From CAVRQM01 sp965246915 (lineage in GTDB: Bacteria > Pseudomonadota > Alphaproteobacteria > Acetobacterales > Acetobacteraceae): DNA of 64,000 nt. How positions within the stretch are numbered: position 1 is the first letter of the stretch; the number at the start of each line of letters is the position of its first letter. The notes under the pieces are model-generated. The model was given only the letters and a program-made list of their open reading frames with translations. It had not been told where the DNA came from and did no database searches. Positions 44,343-53,434 of this stretch are shown here, in pieces. The stretch is from assembly GCA_965246915.1 (NCBI GenBank), contig CBDFGB010000009.1, forward strand, positions 82,949 through 146,948, given 5' to 3'. The position numbers and the translations under genes are program-made.

Positions 44343-44906
44343 CTACCCCGGCGGCATCGGCTTGATGACGTAGATCCCCCACACCATGCGATGAAACTCG
44401 TCGTCGTCGGGCGTGTCGTTGGCTTTCGGCGGGAACACCACGAAGGCCGGCCCCAGATCGCCGATGCCCAGCGCCTGCCCGTCCATGCAGACCGCCAGCA
44501 CCGGACGCAGCGCGGCGATATCGGCGGCCGGGAAGTCGACGTGATAGCCGTCGATGCCCTGGATCGTGATGCCGCCCTTGAGCCCCGCCGCCGACAACAC
44601 CGCCTCGAGCGACGGGCCGGTGAAGACGTGCCGCTTGCCGTCGTAGGGCAGCACCATCGAAAGGTCGGACAGCACGAGCCCGCCCAGCTCGTCCGTCGTG
44701 AACGCGCGCGCCCGCTCGAACTTGTGATCCTGTTCGGTGATGAAGCGGTCGAGCGGCGTGTTGCCGGAGCGGTTGGCGTGGGTGACCTCGCCCGTCACGG
44801 TAACCACGACCGCCCGGCCCTGCGGCTGGCACGACGCCGCACCGGCCGCGCCGGGCGTCAGCAACGCGAGCCAAATCCCGGCCAGGCAGGCCATCGCCCA
44901 GGTCAT
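44343..44906 (-). CDS. Small secreted protein with molybdopterin-oxidoreductase (SUOX)-like fold
   Basis: Protein of 187 aa when started at ATG 44906; 44936 adds ten residues. A signal peptide (WAMACLAGIWLALLTPGAAGA) precedes a domain resembling the short molybdopterin-dependent oxidoreductase proteins: VVVTVTGEVTHANR, FTGPSLEAVLSAAGL, IQGIDGYHVDFPAADIA and MVWGIYVIKPMPPG at the end. The Cys that ligates Mo in true sulfite oxidases is not evident, so cofactor binding is doubtful. Periplasmic. Confidence 0.72.
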   Translation of the reverse strand: MTWAMACLAGIWLALLTPGAAGAASCQPQGRAVVVTVTGEVTHANRSGNTPLDRFITEQDHKFERARAFTTDELGGLVLSDLSMVLPYDGKRHVFTGPSLEAVLSAAGLKGGITIQGIDGYHVDFPAADIAALRPVLAVCMDGQALGIGDLGPAFVVFPPKANDTPDDDEFHRMVWGIYVIKPMPPG

Positions 44907-44937
44907 GAAAGCCTCCAGCACGTAACGGCCCGGCATC

Positions 44938-45960
44938 CTACGGCGTCGGCGCGTCGGCGCGAAGCAGCCCCTCGTGCTTCAGCTCCGCCCACAGATCGGC
45001 GGGGATGTCGTGCCAAAAGCTCGCGACGTTGCGCGACACCTGCTCCGCCCCGATGGCGCCCGGGATGACCGAGGCCACCGCCGCGTGGCCGAACGGGAAT
45101 TGCAGCGCGGCCGCCGCGAGCGGCACGCCATGCCGGCCGCACACCGCATCGATCCGGCGGACCTTCTCGGCGACTTCCGGCGGCACGTCCGCGTATTTGT
45201 ATTTCGCGCCCGGCACGGCGCCGGTCGCCAGAACGCCGGAAGCGAACACCGCGCCGATCACCGCGCCGATCCCGTCGCGCAGCAGACGTGGAAACTCGGC
45301 GTCCAGAACATCCTGATCGACAAGAGTGTAGGGCAGCGCGACGAGGAAAAAGTCGATCGGCACGAGATCCAGGAAACGCGGCATCATGCCGAGCTCGTTG
45401 ACCCCGGCGCCGATACCACGGATCACGCCGGCATCCTTCAACTCCGCCAGCGCGCGCCAGCCGCTCGTGTAAAGCTGCGCGAGATAGGCCTCGACCGCCG
45501 GCTTCGTCGCATGATGCCAGAGATCCAGATCGTGGATCAGCAACAAATCGATGTCCGCCATCCCGAGGCGCTGCTGGCTGTCCTCGAACGCTCGCATCAC
45601 GCCGTCATAGCTGTAGTCAAACCGGTGCGGGAACGACAATCCACCCGACCAGAAGCCGCGATCGAACCGCCCTGCGTCGCGACTGGCCCGCAGCACGCGG
45701 CCCACTTTGGTCGACAGCACAAATTCATCGCGCCGCCTGCGATACAACGCGCGCCCGACCCGATGCTCGCTCTGGCCGCGCCCGTACCACGGCGCGGTGT
45801 CGAAGTATCGCACCCCCGCATCCCACGCGCTGTCCAGCGTCGCGGCCGCCACGTCGTCGGGCACGACGGAGAACAGGTCGCCGAGCGGCGCGGCACCGAA
45901 ACCCAATCGGCTGAGCGCCACGCCGGTTCGTCCAAGGGTGCGGGTGGCAAACGGGTCCAT
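44938..45960 (-). CDS. Aldo/keto reductase (D-threo-aldose 1-dehydrogenase-like), paralogue
   Basis: AKR of 340 aa, ATG 45960. Tetrad: Asp/Tyr in VRYFDTAPWYGRGQSE, Lys in LSTKVGRVL, His in LLLIHDLD. The same group-specific segments as the enzyme at 19083 are found (FDYSYDGVMRAFEDS, SGVLATGAVPGAKYKY), so the two are paralogues. It is coupled with the Gfo/Idh/MocA gene 8 bp upstream, suggesting joint oxidation of a sugar or inositol-like substrate. Confidence 0.9.
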   Translation of the reverse strand: MDPFATRTLGRTGVALSRLGFGAAPLGDLFSVVPDDVAAATLDSAWDAGVRYFDTAPWYGRGQSEHRVGRALYRRRRDEFVLSTKVGRVLRASRDAGRFDRGFWSGGLSFPHRFDYSYDGVMRAFEDSQQRLGMADIDLLLIHDLDLWHHATKPAVEAYLAQLYTSGWRALAELKDAGVIRGIGAGVNELGMMPRFLDLVPIDFFLVALPYTLVDQDVLDAEFPRLLRDGIGAVIGAVFASGVLATGAVPGAKYKYADVPPEVAEKVRRIDAVCGRHGVPLAAAALQFPFGHAAVASVIPGAIGAEQVSRNVASFWHDIPADLWAELKHEGLLRADAPTP

Positions 45961-45968
45961 GGGCGTCC

Positions 45969-47006
45969 TCAGGCCGGCAAAACCGGCGGTTCGGGACGCA
46001 CGACGCGCCCCTCCTCGGCGGAGCGGTAAGCCGCCATGACCAGCGCGTAGGTGCGCAGATTGTCCTCGCCCGACGTCTCGGCCGGCACGCCCCGCATGAG
46101 GCACTCCGCGAAGTGACGCTGCGTGTTGAACACGCTGTCCTGAGCGACATGCCATTGCGGTGAAGTCCAGGCGCGCGGCGGCGAAGCAACGTCGCGCTCG
46201 CCGCGGACCCCGTCGCTGACCACGACCATGCGGAAATCCTGCTCGATGCGCAGGCTGCCCCGCGAGCCCTCCAGATGCACCAGGGTCTGCGGAAACGGGT
46301 CGGGCAGCAACTGGCTGGAATAGGAACAATCCACGACGCTCGTGCCGCCGCCGACATGGCGCAGCAGCATCGTCGCCATGTCCTCGCCGGCGATCCCCGA
46401 CCGGATTTGCTGCGTCTGGCAATGCACCGTCTCGACCTCGCCCATGAACACGCGGGCCAGATCGAGTACGTGGACGCCGAGATCGAGCAGGATGAGCCGT
46501 TCCTCGCGAGCCAGATAGGGCTGGCCGGCGAACACATCGTAGTTTGTCCGGAACGAGACACGGCCGAAATGCACCGGCCCGATCGCTCCGGACGCGAGCA
46601 CGTCGCGAGCGGCGAGGATGGGCGCCTGAAAACGGAAATTCTCATGCACCGCAAGCCATATGCCGGAGCGAGCGCAGGCGGCGACCATCTCGAGGCAATC
46701 CTGCCAGCTCGGCGCAAGCGGTTTCTGGACGACCACCGGTAGCCGATGACTGACCGCCAGTTCGACCAGCGACCGATGAGTTTGCATGGTGGTCGCGATG
46801 TCGACGAAATCGAGCCGCTCCTCACGCAGCATCAGCGCGGCGTCGGTGTAGGCGCGCGGGATCGCGAACTCGGTGCGCGCCGACTCTGCGCGCCCGGCAT
46901 CCAGGTCGCAGCAGGCGACGAGAGCCACGCCGCTGATGTCCCGCCAGGCATGCAGATGATTTCGCGCGAAGAATCCGCAGCCGATGATGGCCCCGCGCAG
47001 CGCCAA
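45969..47006 (-). CDS. Gfo/Idh/MocA-family oxidoreductase
   Basis: NAD(P)-dependent sugar/inositol dehydrogenase-like enzyme of 345 aa. Rossmann motif GAIIGCGFFARNHLHAW, then the conserved VVQKPLAPSWQDC with the Glu of the usual EKP replaced by Gln, HENFRFQ, and LLDLGVHVLDLARVFMG with the family Asp/His pair. Forms an operon with the downstream aldo/keto reductase. Substrate unknown. Confidence 0.88.
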   Translation of the reverse strand: MALRGAIIGCGFFARNHLHAWRDISGVALVACCDLDAGRAESARTEFAIPRAYTDAALMLREERLDFVDIATTMQTHRSLVELAVSHRLPVVVQKPLAPSWQDCLEMVAACARSGIWLAVHENFRFQAPILAARDVLASGAIGPVHFGRVSFRTNYDVFAGQPYLAREERLILLDLGVHVLDLARVFMGEVETVHCQTQQIRSGIAGEDMATMLLRHVGGGTSVVDCSYSSQLLPDPFPQTLVHLEGSRGSLRIEQDFRMVVVSDGVRGERDVASPPRAWTSPQWHVAQDSVFNTQRHFAECLMRGVPAETSGEDNLRTYALVMAAYRSAEEGRVVRPEPPVLPA

Positions 47007-47055
47007 GATTTTCTCCCCAAACCCGATAAAACGTTGCGACGCGCGGCCTTGCCTG

Positions 47056-48678
47056 TCAAATCGCCGCGGCGTGAGCGGCGATTACGCTGCGCGCGACGCA
47101 CTCGGCCGTACGAATTCCGTCGACGCCCGCCGACAGAATCCCGCCTGCGTAACCGGCGCCCTCGCCCGCCGGAAAGAGTCCCCGCGTGTTCTCGCTGTGG
47201 CCGTCCGGGCGGCGGGAAATCCGCAACGGGGAGGATGTGCGGGTCTCGATCCCGGTCAGCACCGCGTCGTCCATCGCGAACCCGGCGATGTCGCGCCCGA
47301 ACGCCGGCAGCGCCTCGCGGATCGCCGCGACCGCATAGTCCGGCAGGCACGCCGCGAGGTCGGCTGGGCGCACCGCGGGACGATAGGACGGCTCCACGTC
47401 GCCGAGCGCCACCGATGGCCTGGCGGCGAGAAAATCGCCAACGCGCTGGGCTGGCGCCGCATAGGTCGATCCGCCCTCGACGAAGGCGCGGTGCTCCCAG
47501 TGGCGCTGGAACGCGATCCCGGCGAGAGGCCCGCCAGGATAGTCCTGCGGCGTGATTCCGACCACGATACCAGCATTGGCGTTGCGTTCGTTGCGGGAGT
47601 ACTGGCTCATGCCATTGGTCACCACGCCGCCCGCCTCCGACGCGGCGGCGACGACCGTGCCGCCGGGGCACATGCAAAAGCTGTAGACCGAACGCCCCGA
47701 TGTCGCGTGGTGGACGAGTTTGTAGTCCGCCGCGCCAAGCATCTTGTGGCCGGCCTGCGTCCCGAAGCGCGCGCGATCGATCAGCGACTGCGGGTGCTCT
47801 ATGCGTACGCCGATGGAGAAGGGCTTGGCGGCCATCGCCACGCCCCGCCGATCCAGCATGGCAAAGGTATCGCGCGCGCTGTGGCCGATCGCCAGCACCA
47901 CGTGGTCGGCGGCAACATACTCGCCGCCGGCCAGGATCAGTCCGCGCACCGCGCGATGTCCGTCGGCATCCTCGAGAATATCGACGTCGTCTATCCGCGC
48001 TCCGAAGCGGTATTCGCCGCCCAGCGCCTCGATACTGGCACGCAGATGCTCGACCATGGTGACGAGCCGAAATGTGCCGATGTGCGGTTTCGCGACATAC
48101 AGGATCTCGTCCGGGGCTCCGGCGCGCACGAACTCCTCAAGGACCTTGCGGCCGTAATGCTGACGGTCGCTGATCTGGCTGTACAGCTTGCCGTCGGAGA
48201 ACGTACCAGCTCCTCCTTCGCCGAACTGCACGTTGGAAACCGGGTCGAGCACCGCGCGCCGCCAGAACCCCCAGGTATCGCGCGTCCGCTCCCTCACGAC
48301 CCGGCCGCGCTCGAAGACGATCGGCCGGAACCCCATCTGCGCCAGCACGAGCGCGGCCAACAGCCCGCATGGCCCCGCCCCGACCACCACCGGCCGCGAG
48401 ACGAGGTTGGGCGGCGCGCGGCCAATGAAGCGGTAGGTGGTATCGGGCGTCAGCCGGATCTTCGGATCGCGTGCCAACACCGCCTCGGGGTTCGCCACCT
48501 CGGCGTCCAGCGTGTACGTCAGCCGGATCGCGCCTTTGCGCCGCGCGTCATGCGCCCGCCGGGACACGCTGTAGCCGAGCAACGCGTCCGACCCGATTCC
48601 GAGCCGGGCGGCGATGGCCTCGGCCAGGGCAGCCTCGTCATGATCGAGCGGGAGCGTCACATCCGTCAGGCGAAGCAT
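47056..48678 (-). CDS. FAD-dependent dehydrogenase of the COG2509 type
   Basis: Flavoprotein of about 540 aa (MLRLTDVTLPLDHDE start preferred; an ATG at 48732 is possible). An N-terminal domain with SVSRRAHDARRKGAIRLTYT precedes the FAD site PVVVGAGPCGLLAALVLAQ. Characteristic segments follow: NVQFGEGGAGTFSDGKLYSQ, FCMCPGGTVVAAASEAGGVV, GLFPAGEGAGYAGGILSAG. Function of the family is not established. Confidence 0.9.
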   Translation of the reverse strand: MLRLTDVTLPLDHDEAALAEAIAARLGIGSDALLGYSVSRRAHDARRKGAIRLTYTLDAEVANPEAVLARDPKIRLTPDTTYRFIGRAPPNLVSRPVVVGAGPCGLLAALVLAQMGFRPIVFERGRVVRERTRDTWGFWRRAVLDPVSNVQFGEGGAGTFSDGKLYSQISDRQHYGRKVLEEFVRAGAPDEILYVAKPHIGTFRLVTMVEHLRASIEALGGEYRFGARIDDVDILEDADGHRAVRGLILAGGEYVAADHVVLAIGHSARDTFAMLDRRGVAMAAKPFSIGVRIEHPQSLIDRARFGTQAGHKMLGAADYKLVHHATSGRSVYSFCMCPGGTVVAAASEAGGVVTNGMSQYSRNERNANAGIVVGITPQDYPGGPLAGIAFQRHWEHRAFVEGGSTYAAPAQRVGDFLAARPSVALGDVEPSYRPAVRPADLAACLPDYAVAAIREALPAFGRDIAGFAMDDAVLTGIETRTSSPLRISRRPDGHSENTRGLFPAGEGAGYAGGILSAGVDGIRTAECVARSVIAAHAAAI

Positions 48679-48777
48679 GGCCGCTTCGTATCGCGAAGCC
48701 GCTGGCGTGGCCACCTGAGGCATTTTGCCCATGTATGCTCTCGGGACAATACTGCGCGGAGAAATCGGGAGGCATGA

Positions 48778-49536
48778 ATGTCACGACATGGCCGGATCGC
48801 CCTGGTCACCGGCGCGGGCAGCGGTATCGGCCGCGCCACGACGCTCGCCTTGCTGGCGGACGGCTACCGGGTCGTCCTCGCCGGGCGGACCGAGCCGAGC
48901 CTGGCCGAGACCGCGTCGCTCGCCGGGCAGGACGCGGCGCATGCGTCGGTCGTCCCGACCGACGTGGCGGACCCGGACTCCGTCGAGGCGTTGTTCACGA
49001 CGATCGGTCATATGTCGGGACGGCTCGATCTGTTGTTCAACAACGCCGGGCTGAGCGCCCCGAGCACGAATTTCGGCGACGTGACGTGGGAGGACTGGCG
49101 ACGTCTGATATCGGTTAACCTCGACGGTGCTTTCCTGATGGCGCGTGGGGCGTTCCGGATGATGCGCGACCAAACTCCGCGCGGCGGGAGGATCATCAAC
49201 AACGGCTCGATCTCCGCGCATGTGCCGCGTCCGGGTTCTGCCGCCTACACGGCGAGCAAACACGCGATTACCGGCCTCACGCGCAGCATTTCGCTGGATG
49301 GACGTCCTTACGACATCGCGTGCGGCCAGATCGACATCGGCAACGCGGCAAGCCCCATGACGGCGCGGATGAGCAAGGGAGTGCCGCAGGCCAACGGCAC
49401 GATGGCGGCCGAGCCGACCATGGACGTGGCCGGGGTCGGGCGGACGATCGTCCATATGGCCGCCCTGCCGCTCGACGCGAACGTGCAGTTCATCACGCTG
49501 ATGGCCACGCAGATGCCGTTTATCGGCCGCGGGTAG
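48778..49536 (+). CDS. Short-chain dehydrogenase/reductase
   Basis: SDR of 252 aa; ATG 48778 follows GGGAGG. Cofactor motif TGAGSGIGRA, NNAGLS, catalytic Ser in NNGSISA, Tyr-x3-Lys in AYTASKHAITG. Divergent from the COG2509 gene with 99 bp between. Substrate unknown. Confidence 0.92.
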   Translation: MSRHGRIALVTGAGSGIGRATTLALLADGYRVVLAGRTEPSLAETASLAGQDAAHASVVPTDVADPDSVEALFTTIGHMSGRLDLLFNNAGLSAPSTNFGDVTWEDWRRLISVNLDGAFLMARGAFRMMRDQTPRGGRIINNGSISAHVPRPGSAAYTASKHAITGLTRSISLDGRPYDIACGQIDIGNAASPMTARMSKGVPQANGTMAAEPTMDVAGVGRTIVHMAALPLDANVQFITLMATQMPFIGRG

Positions 49537-49593
49537 CCTACGCTCAACGAAGCGTCGACGAAGCTCACGGTCGTTTCCGTCACACGCCCTCGC

Positions 49594-49890
49594 CTAGGCG
49601 GGTGGCGACACCACCACGACCGTCCGCTTTGGCGGCACGACAACCACCGGCGGACGCGCCGGAGTCACCACGACGGGGCGCGTACGGATCACCGGTGCCT
49701 TGCGCACGCTCACCGCGCCGTTCGAACCGACGCACCCGGCGCGATAGACGCCGTTGACACATCCGGCCGCCTCGGCCGGGCGCGACACGCCAAGCGAGGC
49801 GGGCAGCATGACGCAGGCCGCGAGACCGACGACGAGAACGTGGTTCGTGGCGCCTGGGATGATCGTGGAAGATATGGGAGATTGCCTCAC
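49594..49890 (-). CDS. Small secreted protein with CVNGVYRAGC motif
   Basis: Protein of 98 aa, GTG start that overlaps the MarR stop (GTGA). A signal peptide ending near RPAEAA precedes a short Cys-pair motif, GCVNGVYRAGCVGSNGAVSV, then a Val/Pro/Arg-rich tail. The motif recurs in small exported alphaproteobacterial proteins of unknown function. Translational coupling to a MarR regulator is unusual. Confidence 0.7.
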   Translation of the reverse strand: MRQSPISSTIIPGATNHVLVVGLAACVMLPASLGVSRPAEAAGCVNGVYRAGCVGSNGAVSVRKAPVIRTRPVVVTPARPPVVVVPPKRTVVVVSPPA

Positions 49891-50354
49891 GCGGTGTCGC
49901 GCAATTCGTCGCCCGTCGCCGTGGCGCGGCGATGGGCCAGCAGATTGCTCCGCATCCGGCGCAATGCCTGCATCACTTCGTCCAAGGTCGGCGCGTCGAC
50001 TCCCTCGGTCAGCAGATCGCGGATCGCCACGCGCTGCACCTCCAGCTTGGCAAGAACCTCGATTGCGGCCGGCAGGAGATGCAGGCGCCAGATTCGGCGA
50101 TCGTCCGGGTCGGGCCGACGCTCGACCACGCCGCGCGCTTCAAGCCGGTCCACGAGACGGCCCACGGTGATCGGCTCGACCTCGAGGAATTCGGCGAGTT
50201 GGCGTTGCGACAGGCCCGGCGCGTCATTCACGCGATGAAGGATGATCCATTGCGCCCGAGTCATACCGTGGATGCGCGCGCGGCGGTCCGCTTCAGTGCG
50301 CATCAGTCTCGCCACGTCGGCGAGCAGCAACAGCGTGTCTCGATCTGGATCCAT
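49887..50354 (-). CDS. MarR-family transcriptional regulator
   Basis: Winged helix regulator of about 155 aa; ATG 50354 is preferred to 50369. Motifs: TRAQWIILHRVNDAPGLSQ, RQLAEFLEVEPITVGRLVDR, LEARGVVERRPDPDDRR, the classic MarR wing. Usually senses phenolic or oxidative signals. It is co-transcribed with the small secreted protein downstream. Confidence 0.92.
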   Translation of the reverse strand: MDPDRDTLLLLADVARLMRTEADRRARIHGMTRAQWIILHRVNDAPGLSQRQLAEFLEVEPITVGRLVDRLEARGVVERRPDPDDRRIWRLHLLPAAIEVLAKLEVQRVAIRDLLTEGVDAPTLDEVMQALRRMRSNLLAHRRATATGDELRDTA

Positions 50355-50479
50355 GCTCACCGATAGCACGAAAAGCGATAGTCACAGCGGCCGATATCGA
50401 GTTGGGACTGCCTGAACACCGTTTACTTCTCGGCAAGGGTTCCCTCGCAGAGTGGCGCGACGTGGTCCGGGGAAGAGGC

Positions 50480-52111
50480 ATGCAGCGGCTGCCGCGATTG
50501 TCGATCGTCACCTTGCCCGAGCATGCGCACTTCATCCCCGCCCTGGCGCGCGGCCTCGCGGCAAGCGGGATGGTCGAAATCCGCGTGTTCACGGTCCGCG
50601 GGCCGTCCGATCTGCCAGCAGCGCTGGTGTGGACCGACCAGCCGGAGCGTGACGCGATCTGGTTCGAGTTTTGCTGGCCGCCGTTTCCCGCGCTGATCGA
50701 AGCCACCAATTTCGGTGGCCGGCGGGTAATCGTCCGGGTGCATCGGATCGAAGCCTACGAAACCGATCACGTCGCCCGAGCGGCGTGGGGCAAGGTCGAC
50801 GATCTGATCGTGGTGAGCGAGGACATGGCTCGCTGCGTGCGCGAGGTGAGGCCTGGAATCGACGAGCTGACCAAACTGCGGGTCATTCACAACGGCGTCG
50901 ATGCCGACGCCTACCCGCCCCGCGAACAATTCGATCCATTCCGCGTCGGCTGGTGCGGCAACTTCATCCCCCGCAAGAACCCGACGCTCGCGTTGCAGAT
51001 CCTCCACACTCTGCGGCGGGACGAGCCGCGCTACCGGCTGCATCTGGCGATCCATGCGGCCGATCGACTGACGATGGAGGCCTTCTGTCACCAGGCCGCG
51101 ATCCTGCGGCTGGCAGATGCAATCGACTTCGCCGGCAGGCTGCCGGCCGCCTCGATGCCAGCCTGGCACATTGGCAATGGGGTGCTGTTGTCCACGAGCC
51201 TTCATGAAAGTTTCGGGTTTGCAATCGCCGAGGCCGCCGCCGCCGGCTGCGATCTTGCCGTCCTCGATCACCTCGGCGCCGCGGAGTTCTGGCCCGACGC
51301 GGTGCGGTTCGTGGGCATCGATGATGCCGCGCGCCTGATCCGTGCGGTGGCACCCGACCGCTGGCGCCGTTATGTCGCGCAATCATTCCCGCTGGAGCGG
51401 CAGGTCACGGCGGTGCTCGATCTGCTCGCGGCGCCACGTGTCGAGCGCCCGCCGGCCTGGGACAGTCGGGCAGCGCGTGACTGGGACCGGCGCTATTTGT
51501 CGGGCGGCGACTCGGGTGCTGGATCAGGAGGGCGGCTCGCGGCCTTCAAGGCCCAGCAGCTGAACCGGCTAGTCTCCGAATACGGCGTGCGCAGCGTCCT
51601 CGAACTGGGCTGTGGCGACGGACGGCAACTGGCGCTCGCGACCTACCCCTCCTATGTCGGGCTCGATGTCTCTTCCGCGGCGATCGCCCGGTGCCGGGCG
51701 CTGTTCGCGGATGATGCCGACAAGCGGTTCCTGCTCGCCGGAAAGGGCGAGCCGCCGGATGCCGATCTCGCGATCTCGCTCGACGTCGTCTTCCATCTGG
51801 TCGAGGACGACGCGTTCGAGGCGCATATGCGCTGCCTATTCGCCCGCGCTCTCCATCTGGTGGCGATCTACGCCAGCGATCGCGACGAAGCGACGGCCTC
51901 GCCCCATGTGCGCCATCGGGCGATCTCGGTTTGGGTCGAGCGGCACGCGCCGAACTGGGAGCGGATCGCCTACGTGCCCAACCCCTATCCGCATGATCCT
52001 GCGCGACCCGGTGATACGTCCTTTGCCGATCTTCACGTCTTCGGTCGACGTGACCGCGCCGTTCAGCAGTTGAATTCAGCCTCCACGGCCGAGGCGAGTT
52101 CGCGCATGTGA
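50480..52111 (+). CDS. Glycosyltransferase-methyltransferase fusion protein
   Basis: Protein of about 543 aa (ATG 50480, MQRLPRLSIVT; an upstream start at 50402 is possible). The N-terminal two-thirds is a GT-B glycosyltransferase of GT4 type: LRVIHNGVDADAYPP, RVGWCGNFIPRKNPTLAL, LLSTSLHESFGFAIAEAAAA. The C-terminal third is a class I SAM methyltransferase: VLELGCGDGRQLALA, YVGLDVSSAAIARC, DLAISLDVVFHLVEDDAFEA. It probably builds or caps a surface glycan. The 3' end overlaps the convergent response regulator by 49 bp. Confidence 0.87.
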   Translation: MQRLPRLSIVTLPEHAHFIPALARGLAASGMVEIRVFTVRGPSDLPAALVWTDQPERDAIWFEFCWPPFPALIEATNFGGRRVIVRVHRIEAYETDHVARAAWGKVDDLIVVSEDMARCVREVRPGIDELTKLRVIHNGVDADAYPPREQFDPFRVGWCGNFIPRKNPTLALQILHTLRRDEPRYRLHLAIHAADRLTMEAFCHQAAILRLADAIDFAGRLPAASMPAWHIGNGVLLSTSLHESFGFAIAEAAAAGCDLAVLDHLGAAEFWPDAVRFVGIDDAARLIRAVAPDRWRRYVAQSFPLERQVTAVLDLLAAPRVERPPAWDSRAARDWDRRYLSGGDSGAGSGGRLAAFKAQQLNRLVSEYGVRSVLELGCGDGRQLALATYPSYVGLDVSSAAIARCRALFADDADKRFLLAGKGEPPDADLAISLDVVFHLVEDDAFEAHMRCLFARALHLVAIYASDRDEATASPHVRHRAISVWVERHAPNWERIAYVPNPYPHDPARPGDTSFADLHVFGRRDRAVQQLNSASTAEASSRM

Positions 52112-52413
52112 AAGGGCTTTCGCAAGAAGCGGTTCTGCACCGGCTGCGGTTGGAAATAACCCGAGATGATGATGATGCGCATGTCCGACCGCTCCCGCCG
52201 CACGTGATCGGCAAGCTCGAGCCCTGACATTCCCGGCATCCGCACGTCGGTTATGACCAGTCGCAGGTCCGGGCGCGCCGTCACGATTGACAGCGCCTCC
52301 TCGGCGCTGGCCGCGCACTCGACGCCATAGCCAAACTCCTGAAGCGTCTCAGCCAGAATTTCACGCACGTCGTCGTCGTCGTCGACGACCAGGATACCGC
52401 CCTTGCGGGTCAT
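52063..52413 (-). CDS. Single-domain response regulator (CheY-like)
   Basis: Receiver-only protein of 116 aa from ATG 52413 (ribosome site GGCGGA). Acid pocket VVDDDDDV, phospho-Asp in LVITDVRMPGMSG, conserved Thr/Ser position in IIISGYF and Lys in FLRKPFHMREL. No output domain. Its kinase is unknown; the orphan kinase at 35668 is one possible partner. Confidence 0.9.
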   Translation of the reverse strand: MTRKGGILVVDDDDDVREILAETLQEFGYGVECAASAEEALSIVTARPDLRLVITDVRMPGMSGLELADHVRRERSDMRIIIISGYFQPQPVQNRFLRKPFHMRELASAVEAEFNC

Positions 52414-52588
52414 GAGATCCGCCTTGGCCAGGTTGCCCGAGACTGATGTCACGAAAATTCGCCTAAAGGCCAGGGGGAGGACGCGCACAATCCTGTCAAT
52501 CCTGTGATGCGACGCTCCCACGGCTCGTCGCCGAATGATCACCCATGCGGGGTTGACCAGCATCGGCCAAGGCGGTCTAGACGTTTCC

Positions 52589-53434
52589 ATGGACATGATT
52601 GAAGCCGTGGCGGTGGCGATCCTGCAGGGTGCCACTGAACTATTCCCCGTCAGCAGCCTGGGGCACGCGGTCGTCGTCCCGGCCTTGCTCAAGAGCGGAC
52701 TGGATCAGTCGGCGCCTGAGTTTCTTCCATTCCTGGTCTTGCTTCATGTCGGCACGGCAGTGGCTCTTCTCGCGTTCTTCTGGCGCGACTGGCTCGCACT
52801 GTTTCGCGGCGTACTCGGAGTTGGCGGATCGAGCCGAGCCGGCGAGAGCCGCAGACTCCTGGTCAACATCGTGGTGGCGACCCTTCCGGCGGTCGTCGTC
52901 GGCGGGCTTTTGGAGCACCAGCTTCGCCGGCTGTTTGATTCGCCGTTGGTGGTCAGTGGGTTCTTGGTCGTAAACGGGCTGCTGCTGATCGGCTGCGAGC
53001 GGCTGCGAGGGCGGAGCACCGTGAGCACGCGTCCCCTCGCCACACTCGGCACGCGCGACGCACTGGTCATCGGCGTGTGGCAGTGTCTCGCGCTGATCCC
53101 TGGCCTGTCCCGATCGGGGGCGACCATCGTGGGGGGGCTTCTTCGGGGCTTCGACCACGCGGCAGCGGCGCATTTCTCATTCCTGATCGCGACCCCGATC
53201 ATCATCGGCGCGACCGTGCTGGAGGTGCCGAAGCTGCTGCGGGCCTCCGTGCCGGCGGGCGTGTTCGCGACGGCGAGCATCGCCGCCGTGGTCGCCGGCA
53301 TCACCGCGCTGGCCAGCACCTGGATTCTGATGCGGCTGTTCCGCCGGCACGATTCCTGGTCGCTCGCGCCGTTCGGCGTCTATTGCATCGTATTTGGCGC
53401 CTTCGGGCTTGCGCTCTTCAGCCTACGCGGATGA
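52589..53434 (+). CDS. uppP: Undecaprenyl-diphosphatase (UppP/BacA family)
   Basis: Membrane phosphatase of about 281 aa that recycles undecaprenyl diphosphate for cell-wall synthesis. ATG 52589 or 52595. The two family motifs are present: AILQGATELFPVSSLGHAVV with the catalytic Glu and Ser, and IPGLSRSGATIVGGLLRG with the catalytic Arg. Several hydrophobic helices follow. A stop-start overlap (ATGA) couples it to the SGNH hydrolase. It may be a paralogue rather than the housekeeping copy. Confidence 0.88.
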   Translation: MDMIEAVAVAILQGATELFPVSSLGHAVVVPALLKSGLDQSAPEFLPFLVLLHVGTAVALLAFFWRDWLALFRGVLGVGGSSRAGESRRLLVNIVVATLPAVVVGGLLEHQLRRLFDSPLVVSGFLVVNGLLLIGCERLRGRSTVSTRPLATLGTRDALVIGVWQCLALIPGLSRSGATIVGGLLRGFDHAAAAHFSFLIATPIIIGATVLEVPKLLRASVPAGVFATASIAAVVAGITALASTWILMRLFRRHDSWSLAPFGVYCIVFGAFGLALFSLRG

